A stretch of 64,000 bases of DNA from Steroidobacter agaridevorans (GTDB lineage Bacteria > Pseudomonadota > Gammaproteobacteria > Steroidobacterales > Steroidobacteraceae). The position numbers and the translations under genes were made by a program. A model generated the notes under the pieces. That model saw only the letters and a program-made list of their open reading frames with translations, had not been told where the DNA came from and ran no database searches. Of this stretch, positions 1 to 8,060 are shown one piece after another. The stretch covers positions 291,174-355,173 of the forward strand of contig NZ_BLJO01000004.1 in assembly GCF_009932555.1 (NCBI RefSeq). Reading direction: 5' to 3'. How positions within the stretch are numbered: position 1 is the stretch's first letter; each line of letters begins with the position of its first letter.

Positions 1-357
1 CACCAGGAATGGCAGGATGCGCGGCGCCAGAGCCCAACCATTCAGACCCGCTTCGGCGAGAGCCCAGACGATCGTGGCGAGTATCAACACCCCGTAGAGG
101 TATGCGCCCCAAGCTTTCGCCCGCCACAATCCGACCGCGCTGGCGATGAGGGTCGCGCCGGCGACCAAGTAGTAGCAGGAGCCGCCGAGCGTCACGAGTC
201 GTCCGCCGCCCAGCAGAAGCACGGCGCCGATGACGAACAGCACAGCGGAAAAAATGCGAGGTGGCCGCGACTCCCGGGCAGCTCCAGCACGTCCGTGTGC
301 CCGCTGCATTTGGGCGTCCTGCCCATCACCATTCCAGTTGGAAACGTCGTTGTTCAT
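1..357 (-). CDS. gcd: Membrane-bound PQQ-dependent glucose dehydrogenase, N-terminal part
   Basis: The frame is open from an ATG at 357 down to the window edge (119 codons). After a polar N-terminus of about 30 residues come several hydrophobic segments, including the stretch GGSCYYLVAGATLIASAV, then a Trp-rich segment with WALAEAGLNGWALAPR. This matches the five-helix membrane anchor that precedes the PQQ beta-propeller in Gcd-type dehydrogenases, which oxidise glucose or related sugars in the periplasm and pass electrons to ubiquinone. The catalytic propeller lies outside the window, so the substrate (glucose, quinate or another polyol) cannot be decided. It is divergent from the ABC transporter starting at 476. 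Confidence 0.75.
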   Translation of the reverse strand, partial: MNNDVSNWNGDGQDAQMQRAHGRAGAARESRPPRIFSAVLFVIGAVLLLGGGRLVTLGGSCYYLVAGATLIASAVGLWRAKAWGAYLYGVLILATIVWALAEAGLNGWALAPRILPFLV

Positions 358-475
358 GGGCTCGCCCAGGTTCCTTCCCCGTTCCATGTATAGCCGATGC
401 GCGGCTTTCATGCATCTTCGTGCGATCGGGTTGTACTGCTGGGTGGGAGGGATGCGAGGTTTGCTTTAAGCTTGC

Positions 476-1237
476 ATGCTAATGAGCTGCGCCATTGCCT
501 TCGAGCACGTAACCCATCGCTATCCACACGCGGTCGCGGTGGATGACGTCTCGCTGCGGGTCGAGCCGGGCGAGACGGTGGCGCTGATCGGGCCGAGCGG
601 CTGTGGAAAGTCGACGCTGCTCAAGCTCGCAGCCGGGCTGGTCTGGCCGCAGCAGGGCACGGTGTTCGTCACCGATCGTGCGCTGGCGCCGGACAATCTG
701 CTCGAGATTCGGCATCGCATCGGTTACGTGATCCAGTCGGGCGGCTTGTTTCCTCACATGAGCGCCGTGGACAACGTAACGTTGGCTGCGCGCTTCTTGA
801 AGCGCGACCGGCAGTGGATTGCGGACCGAGTCGCCGAGCTGGCTGAACTCGTGCAATTACCGCGCGATGCGCTGGAACGTTTCCCCAATAACCTCTCCGG
901 CGGTCAGCGGCAGCGCGTGAGCCTGATGCGCGCATTGATGCTCGATCCGGCGGTCCTGCTGCTCGATGAGCCGTTGGGCGCGCTCGATCCCATGGTGCGA
1001 CATGGCCTGCAGGAGGATCTGCGTCGTTTGTTTCAGCGCTTGCGAAAGTCGGTGCTGTTGGTGACGCATGACATGGCGGAAGCCGCGTTCTTCTCGCAAC
1101 ACATCGTATTGATGCGTGAGGGGCAGGTCGTGCAGCGAGGCAGTTATCGAGATCTCATCGATGCGCCCGCCGAGCAGTTCGTCAGCGACTTCGTGAAGGC
1201 CCAGCGCGGTCTACATGCCGAGGCGCTCGATGCCTGA
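476..1237 (+). CDS. Osmoprotectant (glycine betaine/choline-type) ABC transporter ATP-binding protein
   Basis: This 253-residue ABC ATPase has Walker A GPSGCGKST at residues 39-47, a Q-loop near Gln87, signature LSGGQ at 140-144, Walker B VLLLDEP at 160-166 and the switch His at 198. It would power import together with the fused permease/binding protein that overlaps its 3' end. It ends soon after the nucleotide-binding domain and has no room for the C-terminal CBS pair of classical ProV/OpuCA proteins, so it is the short form of this subfamily. The start could be the ATG at 476 or the in-frame ATG at 482. Family assignment rests on the partner as well as on the motifs. Confidence 0.85.
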   Translation: MLMSCAIAFEHVTHRYPHAVAVDDVSLRVEPGETVALIGPSGCGKSTLLKLAAGLVWPQQGTVFVTDRALAPDNLLEIRHRIGYVIQSGGLFPHMSAVDNVTLAARFLKRDRQWIADRVAELAELVQLPRDALERFPNNLSGGQRQRVSLMRALMLDPAVLLLDEPLGALDPMVRHGLQEDLRRLFQRLRKSVLLVTHDMAEAAFFSQHIVLMREGQVVQRGSYRDLIDAPAEQFVSDFVKAQRGLHAEALDA

Positions 1238-2708
1238 GTCGCATTGTCGCCTGTTACATCTGCTGTTGGCCGTTGCGATGCTGAGCCTCAGCTCGGTGGC
1301 GCCCGCAGCAACGACCATTATCGGTTCGAAGGCATTTACCGAGTCGGTGATCCTCGGCGAGCTGGCCACGCAGCTGACCGAGGAAGCTGGGTTCGACGCC
1401 GAGCATCGTCGCCAGCTCGGTGGCACGCGAGTGCTGTGGAGCGCGCTGATTCGCGGCGATATCCAGTGCTATCCCGAATATACGGGGACGTTGCGCACCG
1501 AGATCTTCTCGAGCGAGAACATCGGTGACGATGTCGAGCTGCGCCGGGCGCTGGCTCGGGAAAAGATCTGGACCTCAACCTCGCTGGGCTTCAACAACAC
1601 TTACGTGCTCGGCATGCGGCGCGATCGTGCAGCCGAGCTGGGCATCACGCGCATGTCGCAGTTGGCCGATCATCCGACGCTGCGGTTCGGCTTCAGCAAT
1701 GAGTTCATGGAGCGGGCCGATGGTTGGCCGGGGATTCGCACGCATTATCGGCTGCCGCAACGGGATGTTCGAGGCCTCTCGCATGATCTTGCCTATCGCG
1801 GACTCGAGTCTCGCTCGCTCGATCTCACCGATTTGTATTCCACAGACGCGGAGATCGTCCACTACGACCTGACGACGCTGGTGGACGACGCCAGGTTCTT
1901 TCCGGTCTACGACGCCATCATCCTGTGTCGCGACGACGTGCCTGAGGCGATTCGAGAGTCGCTGAATCGGCTCGGCGGACGAATCGACGAAATGACCATG
2001 ACGAAGTTGAATGCGCGCGCTGCACTGGATCGCGAACCGGAAGCGCAGATCGCGGCAAGCTTCCTGCGCGATCGGATGCACGTCAGTGCAGAAGCAAAGG
2101 TTCAGTCCCGATCCGCCCGCATCTGGCAGCGGACGCGCGAGCATTTAGCGATGGTCGGCATCTCGCTCGGATTGGCGGTGCTCGTCGCAGTGCCGCTGGG
2201 TATCGTTGCGTTCTATCGTCGCGGCGTCGGGCGAGTGGTGTTTACCATCGCCGATATTCTGCAAACCCTGCCGGCGCTGGCACTGTTGGTGTTCCTGATC
2301 CCCTGGCTCGGTATCGGATACGCACCAGCCATCGTCGCGCTGTTTTTGTATAGCGTGCTGCCGATACTCCGCAATACGCACACCGGCTTGGCAGATATTC
2401 CGCGTGATCTCCGGGAATCCGCTGAAGCGCTCGGGCTGCCGCGCATAGCCCGGCTGCGCTATGTCGAGCTGCCGCTTGCGGCGCGGTCGATGCTTGCTGG
2501 AGTTAGAACGGCCGCTGTGATCAATGTGGGCACGGCGACGCTCGGCGCGTTGATCGGTGCAGGCGGCTACGGTCAGCCCATCCTGACGGGCATCCGACTT
2601 GACGACACCAACTTGATTCTTGAAGGCGCGGTGCCAGCGGCGCTGCTTGCGCTGCTCGTGCAGTGGGTGTTCGGTTGGATCGAGCGGCGCTGGGTCGCTG
2701 CGAAATGA
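1230..2708 (+). CDS. Osmoprotectant ABC transporter, substrate-binding protein fused to permease
   Basis: One polypeptide of about 492 residues carries a signal peptide, a periplasmic binding domain starting with IIGSKAFTES (the choline/betaine-binding signature), and from about residue 305 an integral-membrane permease with the EAA-type loop AEALGLPRIARLRYVELPL. The order (binding protein first, permease second) is one known arrangement in the OpuB/OpuC family. I prefer the ATG at 1230, which lies inside the last codons of the ATPase gene and has GAGG six bases upstream; an in-frame ATG exists at 1215. The overlap implies translational coupling with the ATPase. It ends 4 bases before the convergent DUF72 gene. 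Confidence 0.85.
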   Translation: MPESHCRLLHLLLAVAMLSLSSVAPAATTIIGSKAFTESVILGELATQLTEEAGFDAEHRRQLGGTRVLWSALIRGDIQCYPEYTGTLRTEIFSSENIGDDVELRRALAREKIWTSTSLGFNNTYVLGMRRDRAAELGITRMSQLADHPTLRFGFSNEFMERADGWPGIRTHYRLPQRDVRGLSHDLAYRGLESRSLDLTDLYSTDAEIVHYDLTTLVDDARFFPVYDAIILCRDDVPEAIRESLNRLGGRIDEMTMTKLNARAALDREPEAQIAASFLRDRMHVSAEAKVQSRSARIWQRTREHLAMVGISLGLAVLVAVPLGIVAFYRRGVGRVVFTIADILQTLPALALLVFLIPWLGIGYAPAIVALFLYSVLPILRNTHTGLADIPRDLRESAEALGLPRIARLRYVELPLAARSMLAGVRTAAVINVGTATLGALIGAGGYGQPILTGIRLDDTNLILEGAVPAALLALLVQWVFGWIERRWVAAK

Positions 2709-2712
2709 ACGA

Positions 2713-3585
2713 TTACCGACGCAGCTTCCGGATCAGCGTCTGTGCATCCACAGGCGCGCGCAACTTCACATCGGTATTGTCGAAGTAACAGTAGACGTCG
2801 CGCGGCTTCGAGGTCGGCGGCTCGAGCCTGGTGACTTTCTGAGTGCTGCGTAGCTCGCTGCCGCGATGCCAGGCTTCGATGCGCTTGGCCCATTTCTCGA
2901 GCGCACGGTCGCTATAGCCGCTCTGGTAGAGCGTCTTGTCTCCATGCAGACGCATGTACACAAAATCGGCCGTTATGTCGTGCATCATCGGAAAGCGTTG
3001 CGCCGTTTCCGCGATCACCAGCCCGATCTTGTGCTCACGGAGCAATTCGATGAACGAAGCATCGCAGAAGCTCTCGTGACGGATTTCCATCGCATGCCGT
3101 AGCGGGCGGCGCACGTCGATGGCCAGCTTCGCTCGCCCGGTCATGCGCGAGTCGCGCCGGCGCGCAAGTTTCAAGGCGGCTTCGGTGTCGCGCGGCAACA
3201 GCTCGAAGAACTTTGTGAGCTTTTCGCGGTCATATCGAAAGTTGGGCGGAAATTGCCAGAGGACAGGACCGAGCTTGCGCCGCAGGTTGAACACGCCGGA
3301 CGCGAAGAAATTCGCGAGTGGCGTTTCCACGTCGCGAAGTTTTTTCATATGTGTGATGAAGCGCGGACCCTTGACCGCGAATACGAAATCGGCCGGTGTC
3401 TGGTCGTGCCAGGTCTGATAGCTGGCTGGATATTGCAGGGAATAGAACGAGCCGTTGATTTCGATGGTGGGCAGCACGCGCGAGGCGTAGTGCAGCTCCA
3501 GTCGCTGCGGCAGATCCTTCGGATAGAACACCCCGCGCCAGGGTGTATAGCGCCATCCGGAAATGCCAATACGTATGCGGGCCAT
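2713..3585 (-). CDS. DUF72 family protein (YecE-like)
   Basis: A 290-residue protein beginning MARIRIGISGWRYTPWRG, the hallmark N-terminus of the DUF72 TIM-barrel family, followed by the FYPKDLPQ and EINGSFY motifs and a C-terminal YCYFDNT segment. The biochemical role of DUF72 proteins is not established. The ATG at 3585 is preferred over the upstream in-frame TTG at 3594 because it matches the usual family start. It is convergent with the ABC transporter and divergent from fadL. Confidence 0.85.
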   Translation of the reverse strand: MARIRIGISGWRYTPWRGVFYPKDLPQRLELHYASRVLPTIEINGSFYSLQYPASYQTWHDQTPADFVFAVKGPRFITHMKKLRDVETPLANFFASGVFNLRRKLGPVLWQFPPNFRYDREKLTKFFELLPRDTEAALKLARRRDSRMTGRAKLAIDVRRPLRHAMEIRHESFCDASFIELLREHKIGLVIAETAQRFPMMHDITADFVYMRLHGDKTLYQSGYSDRALEKWAKRIEAWHRGSELRSTQKVTRLEPPTSKPRDVYCYFDNTDVKLRAPVDAQTLIRKLRR

Positions 3586-3737
3586 GTCCTGCAACGGTCC
3601 AGGCCCGCGCCGGGTGCCTTTGTCACATTCTCGCTTTTCGCGATTCCTGGCCTTCGCCGAGCGCGCGGAACTCTGCCTATGAGTGCGCGTTCATTTCTCT
3701 TGCATTCGTCTCCCGTTAGAAGTGTTGGTTGACCATC

Positions 3738-5156
3738 ATGAAAGAACAAATCAGTTCTGCGGTGAATCGCGCTCTGCCGCGCCGCCGGTACGTATTGCCC
3801 GTGGGCATGCTGCTATGTTGTGCGTCGTCCAGCGTGTTTGCATCCGGCTTCGCATTGCTCGAACAGAGCTCGAGCAGGCTCGGCACCGCGTTCGCCGGCA
3901 CCGCCGCCGCGGCCGACGATGCTAGTACGATTTTCTACAACCCCGCCGGTCTGTCGAAGCTCACCGATCCCGAGTTGCTGGTCGTGGCGAGCGGCGTGCT
4001 CATCAACTCCGAATTCAACAACCAGAATTCACTGGCGGCGCTCGGGCAGCCGCTGGGCGGAGAGGGTGGCGATGCAGGCGACTGGAACGCCGTGCCGGCC
4101 GCTTATTTCGCGCTGCCCATCAACGATCGGTTCGCCTTCGGCTTTGGCATCAACGCGCCGTTCGGCCTGAAGCTCGAATATGAGAACGGCTGGATGGGGC
4201 GCTTCCAGTCGCTCAACAACGAGATTCAGACGTATAACTTCAATCCCTCGCTCTCGTGGCGAGTGAGCAAGCAGCTGAGTTTCGGCATCGGTGCGGACTA
4301 TCAGCGCATTCAGGCCGAGCTCACCAACGCCGTGAACTACACCGCCGTGGTGGCGCAGGGATTGCAAACATTGGTGGCGGCAGGCCAGGTGCCGGCCGCT
4401 CTCGTGCCGGCCCTTCTGACAGCTAACGGGAATCTCGAGGGCCACACCGCCGTGCGTGGCGATGACAGCGCCTGGGGATGGAACGCCGGCGTGTTGTTTG
4501 AGTTCTCCGACGACACGCGCATTGGCTTGTCTTATCGCTCCACGGTCGATTACACGCTCGAAGGGTCGGCTCGCTTCACCGCGCCGACTTCGTCGAATGC
4601 GATTGGCAACGGCATCATCGCGGCTGTATCCGCGCCAGGCGCAACGCTCGCGACCGGTCCGGCAAGCGTGGATCTGAAGCTGCCCGACATTGCGACGGCT
4701 TCGTTCTATCACCGCATGGGGCGGGTCGAGTTGATGGCCGATATCGCCTGGACGGGTTGGAGCAGCATTCAAGAGCTGCGCATCGTGCGCGACACAGGGG
4801 TGGTGCTGTCAGTGACGCCGGAGCATTGGGAAGACACCTGGCGTTACGCGATCGGCGCGACGTATCAGCTCAACGATCAATGGAAACTGCGCGGCGGTCT
4901 CGCCTTCGACGAGACGAATGTTCCGGACAGCACGCGCACCGCGCGCCTGCCCGATTCGGAGCGCACCTGGGTGGCCATTGGCGCTCAATGGAAAGCGGGC
5001 GATGCGTGGGTCGTCGATGTGGGCTATGCGCATTTGTTCGCCGACGATGCGCCGTTGAATCAGAACGACGGTAACGCTTTGGCGCGCGGCTTTCTGATTG
5101 GCGAGCAGGAGTCGGCCGTCGATATCGTCAGCGCTCAGCTGGCTTATAAGTTCTGA
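3738..5156 (+). CDS. fadL: Outer-membrane long-chain fatty acid / hydrophobic compound porin, FadL/OmpP1 family
   Basis: A protein of about 472 residues with a signal peptide ending near ASSSVFA, immediately followed by the FadL plug signature GFALLEQSSSRLGTAFAG and the FYNPAGLSKL motif. The rest alternates short polar turns and beta strands and ends in LAYKF, a typical outer-membrane barrel terminus with a final Phe. FadL proteins let hydrophobic molecules cross the outer membrane by lateral diffusion. The ATG at 3738 is chosen over an upstream TTG at 3729. The 3' end overlaps convergent coaE by 13 bases. The substrate class (fatty acid, hydrocarbon, steroid) cannot be read from sequence. 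Confidence 0.9.
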   Translation: MKEQISSAVNRALPRRRYVLPVGMLLCCASSSVFASGFALLEQSSSRLGTAFAGTAAAADDASTIFYNPAGLSKLTDPELLVVASGVLINSEFNNQNSLAALGQPLGGEGGDAGDWNAVPAAYFALPINDRFAFGFGINAPFGLKLEYENGWMGRFQSLNNEIQTYNFNPSLSWRVSKQLSFGIGADYQRIQAELTNAVNYTAVVAQGLQTLVAAGQVPAALVPALLTANGNLEGHTAVRGDDSAWGWNAGVLFEFSDDTRIGLSYRSTVDYTLEGSARFTAPTSSNAIGNGIIAAVSAPGATLATGPASVDLKLPDIATASFYHRMGRVELMADIAWTGWSSIQELRIVRDTGVVLSVTPEHWEDTWRYAIGATYQLNDQWKLRGGLAFDETNVPDSTRTARLPDSERTWVAIGAQWKAGDAWVVDVGYAHLFADDAPLNQNDGNALARGFLIGEQESAVDIVSAQLAYKF

Positions 5157-5788
5157 GCGTTGATGCGCTCGGACAGCATGGTGTAGTTGCGATGCAGGGT
5201 CTGCACGAACCGATGCAGATCCTGCAGCGTGCCGGTGTTGACGATGACGTCGTCGGCGGCGTCCAGGCGGTCTTCGCGTGAAGCCTGCGCGGCGAGGATC
5301 TGTCGAGCTTGTTCCTGGCTCGATCCGTCACGCGCCAGCAAACGTTTCAGCTGCGCTTCCTCGCTGGTGTCGACCAGCAACACGCGATCGTACAGGTCGG
5401 CGCGTCCGCTCTCGATGAGCAACGGAATGACGTGAATTTGATAGGGGCCTTGCGCGCGCTGAGCACGCGCTGCCAATTCTTCTCGAATCGCTGGATGCGT
5501 GATCGCTTCGAGCCGTTTGCGTTGAGCGGGATCGGCGAAGACGCGCGTGCGCATGCGGGCCCGATCGAGACGTCCGCTTGCATCCAGAATCTCGCTGCCA
5601 AATTCCGCAACGAGCCTGGCCAGCGTGGGAGTGCCAGGCTCGACCACGTCGCGGGCGATCTGATCGGTATCGAGCACCGGTGCGCCGAGCTGCGCGAACA
5701 TTTCCGCGACGGCGCTTTTGCCGCTGGCGATGCCGCCAGTCAGCGCTATCAATAACGGCCGGAAATTCTTGGGGGCGCTCGGATTCAT
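5144..5788 (-). CDS. coaE: Dephospho-CoA kinase
   Basis: A 214-residue P-loop kinase with Walker A GGIASGKS at residues 18-25 and the DTDQIARDVV segment at 40-49 that binds dephospho-CoA. It carries out the last step of coenzyme A synthesis. It lies 15 bases downstream of pilD in the same direction, the usual arrangement in gammaproteobacteria, and probably shares its transcript. Its tail overlaps the end of fadL by 13 bases. Confidence 0.95.
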   Translation of the reverse strand: MNPSAPKNFRPLLIALTGGIASGKSAVAEMFAQLGAPVLDTDQIARDVVEPGTPTLARLVAEFGSEILDASGRLDRARMRTRVFADPAQRKRLEAITHPAIREELAARAQRAQGPYQIHVIPLLIESGRADLYDRVLLVDTSEEAQLKRLLARDGSSQEQARQILAAQASREDRLDAADDVIVNTGTLQDLHRFVQTLHRNYTMLSERINAQNL

Positions 5789-5803
5789 CGCCGCCAGTGT
5801 AGT

Positions 5804-6724
5804 TCAGCCGGCGCGGTGCCAATAGAGGGCCATCAGCCGATCGCCCCACATCAACACGATCCAGCCGGCCGCGGCGAGGAAGGGGCCGAACGGAATCGCA
5901 AGTTTCCGGTCGCGGCCCTGGGCAATCATCAGCGCGATGCCGATCGCCGCTCCCGTGAACGCCGACATCAGGATGATCAGCAGCAGCTTTTGCCAGCCGA
6001 ACCACGCGCCGAACGCGGCGAACAGCTTGAAGTCGCCGTAGCCCATGCCGTCCTGCTTGGCGATCGCCTTGTAGGCTTTGTTCACGGTCCACAAGCTCAC
6101 GTAACCGGCGACTGCGCCCAGGATGGCGGAGTGAGCATCCACGGGCAGGCCGAACTGCGGCAGGGTCGGGGCGACGCTCAGCAACAGGCCCATCCACAGC
6201 AACGGCAGCGTGATGTCATCGAGCAGCAGCATCCGATCGAGGTCGATGACGGTCAGGGCCACCAGGGCCCAGGTGAGGACCAGGGCGGCTCCGCAGTACC
6301 AGGTGAAGCCGAACTTCCAGGCCACCGCGGCTGACAACACGCCGGTGATGAATTCGATCAGGGGATAGCGAATCGAAATCTTCGTCCTGCACTTGGCGCA
6401 TGCGCCACGCAGAAACAGATAACTGACGATTGGAATGTTCTGCAGCGCCGTGATGGGCGCGCCGCATTTAGGGCAGGCCGAACGGGGGACGACGAGATTG
6501 TACGGCTGAGGCTTTTCCGTCGCATCGCGTGGTGGGTTGTAGAGGTCCGGACCCAGCGTGTCCCGCGCCATCTCCTGCCATTCGCGCTCCTTCATGATGG
6601 GCAGGCGATGGATGACGACGTTCAGAAAGCTGCCGACCAGCAGGCCAAGCACCAGCATCGTCACTATCCACGCCGTCGGCGAGGAGGTCAGCAGATACAG
6701 CGATGAGCCCAGCAGGTCTTGCAT
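5804..6724 (-). CDS. pilD: Type IV prepilin peptidase / N-methyltransferase
   Basis: A 306-residue integral membrane protein starting with a hydrophobic helix and the conserved GSFLNVVIHRLP. It has the two Cys pairs of the zinc-binding cytoplasmic loop (Cys84/Cys87 and Cys109/Cys112). The aspartyl protease aspartates lie in VIDLDRM (Asp161/Asp163) and GYGDFKL (Asp231). PilD cleaves the leader from type IV prepilins and methylates the new N-terminus. The start matches the family, but the ATG follows a terminator T-tract by 8 bases and no Shine-Dalgarno sequence is visible. Confidence 0.95.
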   Translation of the reverse strand: MQDLLGSSLYLLTSSPTAWIVTMLVLGLLVGSFLNVVIHRLPIMKEREWQEMARDTLGPDLYNPPRDATEKPQPYNLVVPRSACPKCGAPITALQNIPIVSYLFLRGACAKCRTKISIRYPLIEFITGVLSAAVAWKFGFTWYCGAALVLTWALVALTVIDLDRMLLLDDITLPLLWMGLLLSVAPTLPQFGLPVDAHSAILGAVAGYVSLWTVNKAYKAIAKQDGMGYGDFKLFAAFGAWFGWQKLLLIILMSAFTGAAIGIALMIAQGRDRKLAIPFGPFLAAAGWIVLMWGDRLMALYWHRAG

Positions 6725-6732
6725 GATTCGCT

Positions 6733-6772
6733 AAAAAAACGCCGCGCCACTCGTCAGCGGAGGGCGCGGCGT
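6733..6772 (-). terminator. Intrinsic terminator between pilC and pilD
   Basis: A 10-bp GC-rich stem (739-748 paired with 763-772) with a 14-base loop is followed on the minus strand by seven T residues (complement of 733-739). It lies downstream of the pilC stop, and the T-tract ends 8 bases before the pilD ATG. It should reduce or end the pilB-pilC transcript before pilD-coaE. Confidence 0.8.
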
Positions 6773-6801
6773 TTGTTTGTTATTGGAATGACGGGCGGAG
6801 C

Positions 6802-8019
6802 TTACACCACCGCGCCGAGCTTGAAGATCGGCAGATACATCGCGATCACCAGGCCGCCGACCAGCACGCCGAGGATGGCCATGATGAGCGGTTCGAGCAG
6901 GCTGCTCATCGCATCCACGGCCGCATCCACGTCGGCTTCATAGAAGTCCGCCACCTTGCCGGCCATGGCGTCCAGCGAGCCGGACTCCTCGCCGACCGCG
7001 ATCATCTGGATGACCATGTTGGGGAACAGGTCAGTCGATTCCATCGAGCGTTGCAGGCGCTGGCCGGTCGAGACCTCGTCGCGAATCTTCAGCGTGGCTT
7101 CCTCGAACACGATGTTGCCCGTGGCGCCGGCGACGGAGGTCAGCGCTTCGACCAGCGGCACGCCGGCGGCAAACATGGTCGCAAGCGTGCGGGCATAACG
7201 CGCGATCGCGGCCTTCTCCATGATTGGCCCAACCACCGGTGCTTTGAGCAGCATGCGGTCGAGGGTACGCCGCATCGGCCGCGAGCGCTTCTTGAAGTAG
7301 AAGAATGCATAGCCCACGCCGCCCACGACCAGGCCCAGGAACACGCCCTTCGCCTGCACGAATTTCGACATGTTGATCACCATCTGCGTGAATGCAGGCA
7401 GGTCGGCGCCGAAGCCCTTGAACAGCGATTCGAACTGCGGGATGACGAAGACCAACAGAATGATCGTGACGATGACCGCCACCGCGAGCACGGCCGCTGG
7501 ATAGAACAGCGCCTTCTTGATTTTCTTCTTCAGCGCTTCGGTCTTTTCCTTGTAGGTCGCGACCTTGTCGAGCAGCGTTTCCAGCGCACCGGCCTGCTCG
7601 CCGGCTTCCACGAGGTTCACGAACAGATCGTCGAAGTACAGCGGATGCTTGCCCAGAGCTTCGTGCAGCGAGGTGCCGGATTCGATGTCGGACTTGATGG
7701 CCAGCACCAGCTTCTGCATCGAGGGTTTTTCGTGGCCGTTGCCGATGATGTCGAAACACTGCACCATCGGAATACCCGCTTGCAGCATCGTCGCGAGCTG
7801 GCGCGCGAACAGTGCGATGTCGGCGGCATCGACTTTCTTGTTGCTCTTGAACAGCTGCACTTCCTTGCGCACGCTCTTCGCGAGCACGCCCTGACGGCGT
7901 AGATCGGCTTTGACCGCGGCTTCGGACACCGCGAGCATCTTTCCCTTGATGCGCTTGCCTTTCTTATCCGTGCCTTCCCAAACGAAGGGGAACTGCTGGC
8001 TGGATGCTACTTGGGCCAT
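6802..8019 (-). CDS. pilC: Type IV pilus inner-membrane platform protein
   Basis: A 405-residue protein with the two T2SS-F/GspF domains typical of PilC. The first cytoplasmic half contains LFARQLATMLQAGIPMVQ, followed by a hydrophobic helix (AVLAVAVIVTIILLVFVIPQF). The second repeat contains YARTLATMFAAGVPLVEAL, and the protein ends with a C-terminal helix. It forms the platform that the PilB motor works on. The ATG at 8019 has AAGGA upstream. pilB lies directly upstream in the same direction. Confidence 0.95.
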   Translation of the reverse strand: MAQVASSQQFPFVWEGTDKKGKRIKGKMLAVSEAAVKADLRRQGVLAKSVRKEVQLFKSNKKVDAADIALFARQLATMLQAGIPMVQCFDIIGNGHEKPSMQKLVLAIKSDIESGTSLHEALGKHPLYFDDLFVNLVEAGEQAGALETLLDKVATYKEKTEALKKKIKKALFYPAAVLAVAVIVTIILLVFVIPQFESLFKGFGADLPAFTQMVINMSKFVQAKGVFLGLVVGGVGYAFFYFKKRSRPMRRTLDRMLLKAPVVGPIMEKAAIARYARTLATMFAAGVPLVEALTSVAGATGNIVFEEATLKIRDEVSTGQRLQRSMESTDLFPNMVIQMIAVGEESGSLDAMAGKVADFYEADVDAAVDAMSSLLEPLIMAILGVLVGGLVIAMYLPIFKLGAVV

Positions 8020-8060
8020 GGTCTAGGTCCTTGCTCGGTGACTATGCAAGTAAAGCGCGG

